From Natrinema zhouii (GTDB taxonomy: Archaea > Halobacteriota > Halobacteria > Halobacteriales > Natrialbaceae), in NCBI RefSeq assembly GCF_013456555.2, contig NZ_CP059154.1:744001-808000 (forward strand): a stretch of 64,000 nt of DNA. The letters are read 5' to 3'. Both the position numbers and the translations under genes were made by a program. Each line of letters starts with the position of its first letter. Within the stretch, counting starts at the first letter, position 1. The notes under the pieces were generated by a model that had not been told where the DNA came from, searched no databases, and worked only from the letters and a program-made list of their open reading frames with translations. Below are positions 43,022-51,872 of this stretch, piece by piece.

Positions 43022-43439
43022 GGAGTGGAGTTCGCTTGAGTGAGGAATCAACGTTTGGTTGCCGGGGTGGAGTGGGTAGTATAATTGAAAGGACTGAATG
43101 ACTACTCACAGTGGAAGAGCGTACTGTATTCTGCTATCGTGGCAGCAGGGAATCGCCACGCCCTCCCCAGCCGATTCGCTCGGTCATTCTTCCCTCGCTC
43201 ATCCCTCGCACGGCATCGGCGCCCGCCCTCACTGTCGTTCGGGCGGCCGACAGCGCGCGCCACCGCGTTTCGGTTGGTCAGTTTGAGCATACGGCTGTCT
43301 TCGAACGCGTCAGTTCCGAGCGGTGACTGTTTCCTCGAGCGGACAGTCGGCCGGACGCGATTGGTAGCGGGAACCTATTAGCCCCCCTGCGGTCGCAGGC
43401 CGCGGAGCAACACGTCGTGGCGCTCTGGTATTTCAGCGA
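43022..43439. other. Gene-free divergent spacer upstream of otsA
   Basis: About 420 bases between the peptidase start and otsA. The half near 43060-43090 is A+T-rich and probably holds the peptidase promoter; the rest is GC-rich. No gene recognised. Confidence 0.4.
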
Positions 43440-45131
43440 ATGCGAGTTACCGAGCGGTTGTCGTCGATGGCTGTGCACAGTCGACAGCTTCGGGCCGACG
43501 GCCGCGGCCGAACGGACGAAGCGTCCGCCGACAACGGCCCCAGCTGTCCCGGTTCGCTGATCGTCGTCTCGAACCGGCAACCGTACCGCCACGAGTACGA
43601 AGACGAGCCGGACCCGGCGCAAATGTCCGATCCCGCGGATAGGGATGGAGATCCGCCAGCGGGAACTGATGGCGGCACTCAGACGGGGACGCAGCGCTCC
43701 ATCACGGTCGACGAACCGACCGGCGGGCTGACCGCCGGTCTCGATCCTGTGGTTCAGGCGACCGACGGGACCTGGATCGCCTGGGGCGACGGCGACGCCG
43801 ACTTCGCGGTCACGGACGATCGCAACTGCGTGGCCGTCCCGCCGGACGAGGAGGCGTACACGCTCCGTCGGCTCGACCTCTCCGAAGAGGCGGTCGACTC
43901 CTACTACTACGGGTTCAGCAATCGCGTCCTCTGGCCGCTCTGCCACGGCTTTCCCGATCTGATCGAAGATCGAACGGACGACTTCGAGTGGTATCGGACG
44001 GTCAACGAACAGTTCGCCGACGCGGTCAGCGAGCACGCCGACGACGACTCGGTGATCTGGCTGCAGGACTACCACTTTGCGCTCGCACCGCGGATGATCC
44101 GGGAGTCGGTCCCCGATAGCGCGACCGTCGCTCACTTCTGGCACATCCCGTGGCCGACGCCGGAGACCTTCCAGCACTGTCCCGCCGGCGGTCACATCCT
44201 CGAGGGACTGCTCGGAAACGATCTGCTGGGATTCCACATCGATCGGTACGTCGATCAGTTCCTACAGTGCGTCAATCGGTTCCTGCCGAGTGCGACCGTC
44301 GACTTCGCTCATCGAACGGTCCGGTACGACGGACGGACGACCCGCGTCGTCGCGACGCCGATGGGCGTCGACGCCGAATCGTACGATCGGGACGCGCGGT
44401 CGACTGATCCGGATCGACTCTCCGCCCTGTTCGAGGAGTACGGCATCCCGGAGAACACCAAGATCGGACTGGGGCTCGACCGCCTCGACTACAGCAAGGG
44501 GATTCCGGAACGGCTGGCCGCGCTCGAGCGATTCTTCGAGCGGAACCCGGACTGGCGCGGCGAGTTCACGTTTATCCAGAAGGCGACACCCTCCCGAACG
44601 GAAATCGAGACCTACGAGCGCTACGGCGAACAGGTCCGGAACGAGGTCCAGCGGATCAACCGGCGCTTCGAGACCGCCGACTGGCAGCCGATCGTCTACA
44701 CCGAGGACGTGTTGCCCCACGAGGACATCTGTGCGCTCTATCGCCACGCGGACGTGATGGTGGTGAGCCCGCTGATCGACGGGATGAATCTGGTTGCACA
44801 GGAGTACGTCGCCGCGAGCGTTGACGGCGACAGCGCGTTACTACTGAGCGATCGAACCGGTGCTCACGAGCGACTCGGCTCGCACGCGCTGACGATCGAT
44901 CCGACCGACACTGACGGGGTCGCAGCCCAGCTCGAGCACGCGCTCTCGCTGTCCGCCTACGAACGCCAGTGGCGGATGAACACGCTCCGTCAGCGCGTCT
45001 TCGACGGCGATATCGAGTCGTGGATGGAGACGCAGTTCGACTGGATTCGGCGCATTCACGACGGTTCCCGAACCACTGAATCGCAATCTGAACGTAATTC
45101 AGACTCCCGTGAACCGACCCCACCAGCATAA
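43440..45131 (+). CDS. otsA: Trehalose-6-phosphate synthase (GT20)
   Basis: 563 residues. After a ~40-residue leader the core begins SLIVVSNRQPYRHEY, then GGLTAGLDPVVQATDGTWIA and WGDGDAD, VIWLQDYHFALAPRMIRESV, FWHIPWPTPETFQ, LLGNDLLGFHIDRYVDQFLQ, and GLGLDRLDYSKGIPERLAAL; all characterise GT20 OtsA. It joins UDP- or ADP/GDP-glucose to glucose-6-phosphate. The leader could be shortened to the Met at codon 10. otsB follows after 3 bases. Trehalose is a compatible solute under lower salt in haloarchaea. Confidence 0.95.
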   Translation: MRVTERLSSMAVHSRQLRADGRGRTDEASADNGPSCPGSLIVVSNRQPYRHEYEDEPDPAQMSDPADRDGDPPAGTDGGTQTGTQRSITVDEPTGGLTAGLDPVVQATDGTWIAWGDGDADFAVTDDRNCVAVPPDEEAYTLRRLDLSEEAVDSYYYGFSNRVLWPLCHGFPDLIEDRTDDFEWYRTVNEQFADAVSEHADDDSVIWLQDYHFALAPRMIRESVPDSATVAHFWHIPWPTPETFQHCPAGGHILEGLLGNDLLGFHIDRYVDQFLQCVNRFLPSATVDFAHRTVRYDGRTTRVVATPMGVDAESYDRDARSTDPDRLSALFEEYGIPENTKIGLGLDRLDYSKGIPERLAALERFFERNPDWRGEFTFIQKATPSRTEIETYERYGEQVRNEVQRINRRFETADWQPIVYTEDVLPHEDICALYRHADVMVVSPLIDGMNLVAQEYVAASVDGDSALLLSDRTGAHERLGSHALTIDPTDTDGVAAQLEHALSLSAYERQWRMNTLRQRVFDGDIESWMETQFDWIRRIHDGSRTTESQSERNSDSREPTPPA

Positions 45132-45134
45132 TCA

Positions 45135-45983
45135 ATGACGAGGGCCGAATCATCACCGCGGCCGATCGACGAGCAACTGCCCCGGATCCGCGAGACGCTC
45201 GAGGGGGCCGACAGGGTACTCGTCTGTCTGGATTTCGACGGCACGCTCGCGCCGATCGTCGAGGATCCGGACGCCGCGGTCCCGACCGAACAGAATCGGA
45301 ACGCGGTAGCGACGCTCGCGAACACGCCGTCGGTGACGACGGCGGTCGTCAGCGGCCGCGCCCTGACGGACGTCCGCGAGCGCATCGACGGACCGTCGAT
45401 CTACGCCGGGAACCACGGCCTCGAACTCGCCCGCACGGGAACGATCGCCATCCATCCGGTCGCGCGCAAACGCGCCGCCCGCGTCGACCGGATCTGTTCC
45501 GTCCTCGAGACCGCGCTTCGCCACATTCCGAACTGCCGTATCGAAAACAAGCGCCTGACCGGGACGGTTCACTTCAGGTCCGTGCCGCCGGCCGCCGAAC
45601 CGATCGCTCGCCGGATCACCCGCGGGGTCGTCGACCGCTTCGGCGGCGACGCCCTCGAGCTATCGGCGGGAAAACGGATCCTCGAAATCGGACCGGACTT
45701 TCCGTGGGGGAAGGGCAATGCCGTCGAACTGATCGCCGCCGACGAACCGCCGGCGACCGCCGCCATCTATATCGGGGACGACGTCACCGACGAATCGGCG
45801 TTTCGAGCCGTCGAACCGGACGGGATCGGGATCCGAGTCGGCAACGATGCGCCCTCGAGTGCATCCTGTCGAGTCGAGTCGCCCGCCGAGGTCGCGTCGT
45901 TTCTCTCGTGGCTGGGCTCGACCGGGGCCGAGCTGGTCGCGCGATCCGATGTGCCCACCGCGACCCCCATCGAGGCGCAGTAA
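45135..45983 (+). CDS. otsB: Trehalose-6-phosphate phosphatase
   Basis: 282 residues. HAD motif I VLVCLDFDGTLAPIVEDPDA, motif II TTAVVSGRALTDVRERI, the substrate segment IYAGNHGLELARTG, and motif IV YIGDDVTDESAFRAVEPDG identify OtsB. The start lies 3 bases after the otsA stop, so it is in the same operon. Completes trehalose synthesis from trehalose-6-phosphate. Confidence 0.95.
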   Translation: MTRAESSPRPIDEQLPRIRETLEGADRVLVCLDFDGTLAPIVEDPDAAVPTEQNRNAVATLANTPSVTTAVVSGRALTDVRERIDGPSIYAGNHGLELARTGTIAIHPVARKRAARVDRICSVLETALRHIPNCRIENKRLTGTVHFRSVPPAAEPIARRITRGVVDRFGGDALELSAGKRILEIGPDFPWGKGNAVELIAADEPPATAAIYIGDDVTDESAFRAVEPDGIGIRVGNDAPSSASCRVESPAEVASFLSWLGSTGAELVARSDVPTATPIEAQ

Positions 45984-46128
45984 CGGTTCCGAGGAAAGGG
46001 AGACACGAGTGACCTCCTCTATGCCCTAAAGGGCGTGGCATCCCACCATCGATATGGACCTGACTACTATGATACGGCATCTCGTCGGGCCACTGGTCCT
46101 GTCGTATCACCCAAACCAAATCTAATAA

Positions 46129-46183
46129 CCAGTAGTTACAAGCGTTTTCGAGCCGAAAGTATTAGTTACCACTGGAAATATAG
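46129..46183 (+). promoter_or_regulatory. Probable operator-promoter of the PhiH1-repressor-like gene
   Basis: Near-inverted repeats CCAGTAGTTAC (46129-46139) and GTTACCACTGG (46165-46175) flank a 25-base spacer, and the second arm abuts a TATA-like AAATATAG (46176-46183) about 26 bases before the GTG start. A repressor binding here would block the BRE/TATA region; autoregulation is inference. Confidence 0.5.
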
Positions 46184-46205
46184 TCCGGTACGAGAGTGAA
46201 AGAGA

Positions 46206-46559
46206 GTGAAACTCCGACAACCAACTGATTTCCTGATCCTCGAGGCGCTCGAGGACAAGGGCCGTAACGTCGCAACGAATCTGGCTGCACATACGGGGAA
46301 AAGCCGGAAGAACATCAACACCAGACTGCCGGTGCTGGAGGATTACGGTCTCGTCGAAAAGATCGGTCCGGCAGAGCGATCCGGGCTGTACGAAATCACC
46401 TCGATGGGGAAGGCAGCACTGGTCTACAAGGACCAGTACGACGAGGCGGACGACTTCGAGGCGCTCATCGAGGGGCCGAACGCGAACGCGAGCGCCGAGC
46501 AAGGGGAGACACAGTCGAGTTTCGCCCGCAGTGAAAACGACGACGAAGACGACGAGTAA
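46206..46559 (+). CDS. PhiH1-repressor-like winged-helix protein
   Basis: 117 residues from a GTG start. A compact winged helix (MKLRQPTDFLILEALEDKGR, NVATNLAAHTGKSRKNINTR, LPVLEDYGLVEKIGPAERSG, LYEITSMGKAAL) is followed by an acidic tail. Family: haloarchaeal proteins related to the repressor of halovirus phiH. Likely leaderless. No other viral gene is nearby, so this is probably a domesticated regulator. Confidence 0.85.
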   Translation: MKLRQPTDFLILEALEDKGRNVATNLAAHTGKSRKNINTRLPVLEDYGLVEKIGPAERSGLYEITSMGKAALVYKDQYDEADDFEALIEGPNANASAEQGETQSSFARSENDDEDDE

Positions 46560-46676
46560 CGGGATGGCGTGGCCGGTATTTCCCCCTTCCCCGTTTCGAT
46601 TCGGCGCTGTTTTCCGAGACGGTGAGCCGGTAGCAACGTCGGTCCGGTATTCCGGTTACGGCCAGTGAAGTGAACC

Positions 46677-47429
46677 TTAGAACCGGATTTCGCCGTCGTA
46701 GTTCGCGAGACGACGACGAGCACACGACGAAAAGGCGAAGCTGAGCATCTGTTTCCGGTCGTCCGAGGCCGGGATCGTCGTCCCACACGGCGATGCGTTC
46801 CGCTCGTACGTGGGATCCCACGCGTAACTGCTGAGCATCGGCGTCGCGACCAGTGCACCGTCGTGGACAAACGCGACGCCGTCTTTGTGGTCCAGCCCGA
46901 GCGCGTGCCCGATCTCGTGGAGGAGGACCTGCATCGTCCGCGCTGGCGTCGTGTTCGGGACGATCGATCGCGCATCGTCGACTACTATGTCATCAAACGA
47001 CTCGAGGGCAGCGATGTGTCGAGCCCCGCCGACCGATGCGATGTGAGGCACGCCGTACCCGGTAGGTGCCCGCTCCATCCCGCCATCCGTCACCAGCAGG
47101 TTGACGTCCGACGCGGGCTCGAGGTCGCGCCCGCCGAGCGTTCCCGATGCGAGTGCCATCGGCCACTCCCCGCGGTGAGTGAGGCGAGCAGCAGCTTCAG
47201 TCGATACCGAGACGCTCCCGCCGATCGAAGTCTCGAGCGTCCAGTATCCGAGGGCGAGCGTTTCGTCGAGATACGCGCGGATCCGATCAGCAACCCCGTC
47301 GTAGGTTGCGGCCCGCTCGGAGAGCCAGATCCGCACCTCGAGCGTGTCGCTGGCCCCTCGTGTCGCATACGCCAGCGTGCCGAGCGAGGCCGTCGATCCG
47401 ATCGTCCCGAGGAACGCGCGACGCTTCAC
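46677..47429 (-). CDS. Exported metzincin-like zinc protease
   Basis: 250 residues from the GTG at 47429 (MKRRAFLGTIGSTASLGTLA); an ATG at 47474 is in frame. The signal has a twin-Arg-like KRR. QVLLHEIGHALGLDHKDG is the HExxHxxGxxH zinc signature, and MLSSYAWDP 15-20 residues later may be the Met-turn. The pro-region includes RIWLSERAATYDGVADRIRA. A secreted protease acting outside the cell; substrate unknown. The palindrome GTGTACATGCGTACAC overlaps the alternative ATG. Confidence 0.78.
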   Translation of the reverse strand: MKRRAFLGTIGSTASLGTLAYATRGASDTLEVRIWLSERAATYDGVADRIRAYLDETLALGYWTLETSIGGSVSVSTEAAARLTHRGEWPMALASGTLGGRDLEPASDVNLLVTDGGMERAPTGYGVPHIASVGGARHIAALESFDDIVVDDARSIVPNTTPARTMQVLLHEIGHALGLDHKDGVAFVHDGALVATPMLSSYAWDPTYERNASPCGTTIPASDDRKQMLSFAFSSCARRRLANYDGEIRF

Positions 47430-47483
47430 CAGCGTGCGTCTCGCAACGAGGCCGTAGTGCCTGCGGGTGTACATGCGTACACA

Positions 47484-47490
47484 TTAAATA
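47484..47490 (+). promoter_or_regulatory. TATA-like box (plus strand)
   Basis: TTAAATA centred 32 bases before the ATG at 47519, suitable for a leaderless transcript of the plus-strand frame there. It is also the only TATA-like string for the divergent protease gene, where the implied start would exclude the ATG at 47474. Confidence 0.35.
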
Positions 47491-47518
47491 CGCGTCATTT
47501 CCTGCGATATGGACTGCC

Positions 47519-48166
47519 ATGACTGATACTGTACAGGCCACCGAGACCGACACGGCATGGATCACCTCAGTTTTCGACGCAGACGACTATCTATGGCGCG
47601 ATCTAACCCGTCGGCTGACGCGACTCCCTCGGTGGCACGCGCCTGGTATCGACGACACGGGCGCGGCGTTCGATGATCCGAATCTCGAGCCCAGTGGGGA
47701 GTTCCTCTGGGTCGGTCGGTGCGAGCAAGAGCAACGCGTCGTCCGCAGTTTCGACCAGTCGTCGGTGTGGCGCTCGTTGTTGCATACAAAAGATCCACTC
47801 GCCGGTCCGCAGCCGTCGCCTGACCTGCCAATCGGTGTAGTACTGACCGTCGGATCCCTCGAAAAGAGTCTCGAACGGCAGTGCTACCACGGGTTCATCA
47901 CCCCCTGCACTCGAGAGGAGGGACCTTTCTGCAATCGACCGACAGCGTGGGCGATCAGAACGGTCCCGGTCATACTTACGCGATCGGACGATTGTCACGT
48001 ATATCGACACTCGGATTCATATGGACGACGTTTAAGCGGGTCGGACGTTCTTGAAGGAGAGCCAGTTCGGGAATATGGAGGGACTAGCGAGTGGGCTGTC
48101 CGTTGTAGTAGCGGAACTTTCGCAGAGAGAGGAGACGACCGTGATGACCAACTTTCGCGGAGATAA
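47519..48166 (+). CDS. Uncertain hypothetical protein
   Basis: 215 codons starting MTDTVQATETDTAWITSVFD, with DDYLWRDLTRRLTRLPRW following. The first ~120 residues look moderately protein-like (SGEFLWVGR, GVVLTVGSLEKSLERQCYHG) but the end is Arg/Ser/Gly-rich. A 135-codon minus-strand frame at 47603-48010 (VALPFETLFEGSDGQYYTDW, DALLLLAPTDPEELPTGLEI) competes for the same DNA with similar third-position GC. Only the TATA-like box and the N-terminal 28 codons free of overlap favour this strand. No family recognised. Confidence 0.3.
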   Translation: MTDTVQATETDTAWITSVFDADDYLWRDLTRRLTRLPRWHAPGIDDTGAAFDDPNLEPSGEFLWVGRCEQEQRVVRSFDQSSVWRSLLHTKDPLAGPQPSPDLPIGVVLTVGSLEKSLERQCYHGFITPCTREEGPFCNRPTAWAIRTVPVILTRSDDCHVYRHSDSYGRRLSGSDVLEGEPVREYGGTSEWAVRCSSGTFAERGDDRDDQLSRR

Positions 48167-48219
48167 GAGGCGACTATGCTGACCAACTTTCGCGGAGATA
48201 AGAGACGACCGTGCTAACC
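48115..48219. repeat. Tandem 35-bp repeats (three copies)
   Basis: Units 48115-48149, 48150-48184 and 48185-48219 share AACTTTCGCGGAGATAAGAG and a GCGACxxTGCTGACC half; a further degenerate copy follows at 48220-48254. They end next to the stop of the HTH-10 gene. The period is not a multiple of three. Confidence 0.85.
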
Positions 48220-48261
48220 GACTATCGACGGAGTACCCCGTATTCCGCCACTTTCGACGGA

Positions 48262-50358
48262 CTACTCCGCGTTTCCGCCGTCCTCGAAGAACTCACCGAG
48301 AATCGAGTTGAGTCCCTTTCGCATGTGTTGGTGCATCGTCGGCGGCGAGATGTCCATCGCCTCGGCGATATCCTCGCCGGTACTTTCGCGCGGCCAGTCA
48401 AAGAACCCGCCGTAGTAGGCGAGTCGCAAGGTCGTGAGCTGGCGGTCAGTGAGCCGGTCGAGGATTCGGTTCCGTCGCTCGGCCGCCGTCCTGACCGGCC
48501 GATCGACCTCCCGCCTGGCAACGAGTTCGGTGTTCTCGTAGATGACGGTCAGCGCCTCCGCGATCTCCCGGATATCGGCGTCCTGTGAGACTTCGACCAG
48601 AAAGGTCCCGACCCCGTTCTCGACGGAGACGTCACGGATCGTCGCGCCATGATTCGTGAGCGTGCGGATCCCTGACTTCGACAGCCGCAGTTCGATCGTA
48701 CAGCTATCGTCTCCGCCGTGAATGAGCCGACACTCCTCGACGGAGTCGTGAGCCATCGCCTCCTCGAGCACCGTCTCGCCGTCGAGTCCGTCGATCGTCA
48801 CGTACTGAAACGTGCGCCCGCCAGCGGTAGTGCCCGCCCACTCGAGCGAGCAGGTGCAGTCGTATTCGCTCGAGAGGTCGAAGGAGAACGTGTCGCCGCC
48901 GTCGATCCGGAACTCGAGTTCGACGACGGAGTCGGCAAAGAGCAGCTGACGGTTCTTGACCGCCATGATCGTAAAGCCGATCGTCTCACCGAGCAGTCTG
49001 AACCCGGCTCGCTCGCGCTCGCTGAAGGCGTCGTCGCGGCTCGCGAGCACGGTGAGCACGCCATAGCTCGCGTCTTCGTGCGTTATGGGGACGGCGATCG
49101 CGGATCTGACGTCGTCTTCGCGGGCCGCCGCTCGCAATTCGTCGGGGATCGACTCGTCGTCGAGAACGCGGCTCGTCGTCTGTAACTCGCCTGTGAATGC
49201 CGCCTGCGCGACTGGGTTCTCCTGATCGGTACACTCACGAACGTGCTCGAGGACGGTCTCCGCCTCGCCCGCACCGGTTCGGTAGGAGAGACACTCGTCC
49301 CCGGTCCGTTCGGCGATCCACGAGCCGCAGTAGAGCTCCGAGTCGACGAGCTGGTTGCAGACCTCGTATTCGATGGCATCTCTCGCTGGTGCCTCGACCA
49401 GCGTCTCGATAACCTGTCGGACGACCGCATTGATTCGATTGAGCGTCTCGAGTTGGTCCTGACGCGAGCGGAGTTGTCGCTCGCGTTCGACGCGTTCGGT
49501 GATATCTCGCGCCAGCCAGACGACAGCACGTCGTCCCTGAATCCGTTCGTCGATCGGGACGACGCGAGCCTCGAACTGTCGAGGGCCGTCGGTCGTGTTT
49601 GTCTCGTATTCGACCGACTGAACGTCGGCGGTCCGGAGCGCTCGATCAATGCACTCCTGTAACTTCGCGGCGACCGAGTCGGGGAACGCGTCGTCGAGCG
49701 TCGTTCCGGTGAGTTCCTCCGCAGGCATCGAGTACAGGTCTGCGGATTCGGGCCGGACCTTCGCCTCGAGATAGGTGCCGTTCTCACCGATAACGAAGGC
49801 TTCGTCGGGCAGTTCGTTTGCGAGGATGCGATGGTAGTGGCCGTCACCGTCGTCCGATGGAGGCCCGGGAGACGATTCAATCGTCGAGACGATCCGATCG
49901 ATCGGGTCCGTATCGCGTTCCGTCGGTACGTATTCGGTCGCGTCGGCCCGGAGTGCCACCGTGGCGAGTCGTTCACTGCCCTCGTGTGGTGCGACGATCG
50001 TCGGCACGTCAGCCAGTTCAGCGTGAACCCGCCGGAGCACAGTCTGTATTTCGCCGGGACAGTCGAGTTCGATGACGACGGCGCTCGGTGTGACCGGTGC
50101 CGTCTCGCCGTCGGTGACCGCGTTTGTGTCGTCGGTCGACTGCGATTCGCTGTCGTCTGTCGGGGGTAACTCCCCGCCATTGTGCTCGGCGTCGCGTTGC
50201 GCCGTGATCGACTCGAGGATAGCGTCGCGGTCACCGGTCGCAGGAACCGTTCGAACGTCGTGGTCAGTCGCCTGCTCGAGGCGGGTTCGGAGACGGCTCT
50301 CCTGGGTCCGTGCATCCGTCACGACGACGATCGGTTTCGATCGATATGCGGCCTTCAT
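48262..50358 (-). CDS. PAS/GAF sensor with HTH-10 output
   Basis: 698 residues. Order as read: a degenerate receiver-like N-terminus (~8-160, PIVVVTDARTQESRLRTRLE), a PAS domain (~165-285, DEAFVIGENGTYLEAKVRPE, VVWLARDITERVERERQLRS), a GAF domain (~300-455, RDAIEYEVCNQLVDSELYCG, DVRSAIAVPITHEDASYGVL), the Bat sensor half (~475-615) and HTH-10 (DRLTDRQLTTLRLAYYGGFF, DWPRESTGEDIAEAMDISPP, TMHQHMRKGLNSILGEFF). A regulator of the bacterio-opsin-activator family; signal unknown. Tandem repeats lie just past its stop. Confidence 0.9.
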   Translation of the reverse strand: MKAAYRSKPIVVVTDARTQESRLRTRLEQATDHDVRTVPATGDRDAILESITAQRDAEHNGGELPPTDDSESQSTDDTNAVTDGETAPVTPSAVVIELDCPGEIQTVLRRVHAELADVPTIVAPHEGSERLATVALRADATEYVPTERDTDPIDRIVSTIESSPGPPSDDGDGHYHRILANELPDEAFVIGENGTYLEAKVRPESADLYSMPAEELTGTTLDDAFPDSVAAKLQECIDRALRTADVQSVEYETNTTDGPRQFEARVVPIDERIQGRRAVVWLARDITERVERERQLRSRQDQLETLNRINAVVRQVIETLVEAPARDAIEYEVCNQLVDSELYCGSWIAERTGDECLSYRTGAGEAETVLEHVRECTDQENPVAQAAFTGELQTTSRVLDDESIPDELRAAAREDDVRSAIAVPITHEDASYGVLTVLASRDDAFSERERAGFRLLGETIGFTIMAVKNRQLLFADSVVELEFRIDGGDTFSFDLSSEYDCTCSLEWAGTTAGGRTFQYVTIDGLDGETVLEEAMAHDSVEECRLIHGGDDSCTIELRLSKSGIRTLTNHGATIRDVSVENGVGTFLVEVSQDADIREIAEALTVIYENTELVARREVDRPVRTAAERRNRILDRLTDRQLTTLRLAYYGGFFDWPRESTGEDIAEAMDISPPTMHQHMRKGLNSILGEFFEDGGNAE

Positions 50359-50578
50359 CCCTGTGTCTCCGTCCGTAACCCGTCCGATTGGTTCGTTTCC
50401 GAACCCTTTTCTATCAAAACGCCACTGTAGAATAAAAATCTACTGGTCGGACATTTAACTGCTCGAGACCGCACGATCGGTGGTGACGCCTCGAGCGCGG
50501 TTCACGGGCGCACAACGCTACCGCTGTCCACGCGAAGCATCGTCTCAGCGACTCGGTCGAATCAACCGTTCGGACGGC

Positions 50579-50830
50579 TCAGAGCTCGTCCGCCGCTTTC
50601 AATTCGGCGATCAGGTCGTCGACGAGGGAGTCGACGTCCTCGTAGGGAAAATCCCCACCGGCAGTCTTGGTGTTGAGTTCCATCGCGGTCATCGAGAAGT
50701 CACCGGACTCGAATCTCGTACTCGGACCGTCGGGGAGCGCCGGCACGAGATCCATCGGACCGGAGACCGGGTAGTCGGCGTTCTCGAACGCATCGATCAT
50801 CTGCTCACGGAGTTCGGCTTCGTCTGCCAT
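50579..50830 (-). CDS. MTH865-family small protein
   Basis: 83 residues from MADEAELREQMIDAFENADY. PVSGPMDLVPALPDGPSTRF and TAGGDFPYEDVDSLVDDLIA correspond to the conserved core of the archaeal MTH865 (EF-hand-like) family. The longer open frame upstream is shadow. Function unknown. Confidence 0.82.
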   Translation of the reverse strand: MADEAELREQMIDAFENADYPVSGPMDLVPALPDGPSTRFESGDFSMTAMELNTKTAGGDFPYEDVDSLVDDLIAELKAADEL

Positions 50831-50900
50831 GAGTTCGTGTTTTCGTGCGAACACCAATAACTCTACAGGGATCTGATGGGGCGAGAGTGAATGCCGGTGA

Positions 50901-51632
50901 CTACAGTCGTCGCATGAATTCGGGGAGGATCCCTCGCTCGCTCGAGGCGGTTGCCGCGGCCGGTTCGGCCCCGGGCGGATCGAGCTCCGCATCGCCGGGA
51001 TTGTCGAACGAGTCGGAATTCGAATCACCGACACTCGAGGAGCCGGTCGACGCGCCGTCGGTTTCAGTTGCGGTCGTGCCAGCTGACCCCGCCGTCGCGG
51101 CATCGTTCGATACGCTACCATCGGATTCGGTGTCGGACTCGGCGTCGATGACTGCGTCGAACGCTTCCTCGGACGCCGGACCGAAGTAGTAAGGATCGCC
51201 GGGAAGCACGGTCCGAAGCTGGATGTTCGCATAGGCAGCCAGCGCCAGTGCGGGGACGAACAACGGCTCGATTCCGAACAGCGTCGGCCCGGCCGTCAAG
51301 ATGACGAGAAAGACCGACAGCGGCGAGTAGAGGAAAAAGGCGACGAGTCGGAAGGCGTTACCGACGTAGCCGTCGACGACGTAGGCGTAGAGACCGTACG
51401 CGCCGACCAGGAGACCGACATCGGCGTAGAGCCCGACGAGAAGGCCAACGTCGCCGGCGACGAATCCGTGGATGAGGACGGCGAGCGCTCCCGTCAACAC
51501 CGTCGTTCTGTTGACGTAGGTCTCGTCGAGCGCCATCCCGAATACGAGTACCGCGAGCTGGATCAGCGGTGCTGCCAGCCACCACGGGAGGGAACTGAGG
51601 AGAACGCCGAAATACACGTCGATTACACCCAC
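50901..51632 (-). CDS. Membrane protein of unknown function
   Basis: 243 residues from a GTG at 51632 (MGVIDVYFGVLLSSLPWWLA); the frame is open to 51809 but that part has shadow composition, and a TATA-like CGTTAAAGG sits about 30 bases before 51632. About five membrane segments occupy residues ~5-145 (LIQLAVLVFGMALDE, LTGALAVLIHGFVAGDV, LYSPLSVFLVILTAG), followed by a long Ser/Thr/Asp-rich tail (~165-235). No domain recognised. Confidence 0.65.
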   Translation of the reverse strand: MGVIDVYFGVLLSSLPWWLAAPLIQLAVLVFGMALDETYVNRTTVLTGALAVLIHGFVAGDVGLLVGLYADVGLLVGAYGLYAYVVDGYVGNAFRLVAFFLYSPLSVFLVILTAGPTLFGIEPLFVPALALAAYANIQLRTVLPGDPYYFGPASEEAFDAVIDAESDTESDGSVSNDAATAGSAGTTATETDGASTGSSSVGDSNSDSFDNPGDAELDPPGAEPAAATASSERGILPEFMRRL

Positions 51633-51657
51633 GTATCCGAGTGGAGTCGGGCCCGTA

Positions 51658-51666
51658 CCTTTAACG
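51658..51666 (-). promoter_or_regulatory. TATA-like box supporting the 51632 start
   Basis: Minus-strand CGTTAAAGG centred 30 bases before the GTG at 51632, consistent with a leaderless transcript. Confidence 0.4.
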
Positions 51667-51872
51667 TTCGTTCCGTTTCGAGACTCGATACGAACCTCAC
51701 CGGTCGACGGGGAGTGAACGCATGCGTCAGCGGTCGCAGGCAGCGACTTCGTGTCGGCGCTCGGCCCGTCGCTCGTCGCGGCCATCGCTATTCGGCGGAG
51801 ACGCCTCACCGCTGAATGCCGTTCAGCGGGTGGTCGAAACAGTAATTAGTCAGCGGCGAACAGTATGCTGAT

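Noticed and set aside
46206..46559. Prophage
   Set aside because: A lone repressor-like gene; no integrase, capsid, terminase or att-like repeats nearby.
47603..48010. 135-codon minus-strand frame as a gene
   Set aside because: Competes with the plus-strand frame at 47519; similar third-position GC; no good start or promoter. Left as an alternative only.
48115..48254. CRISPR array
   Set aside because: Units are contiguous with no spacers; ordinary tandem repeat.
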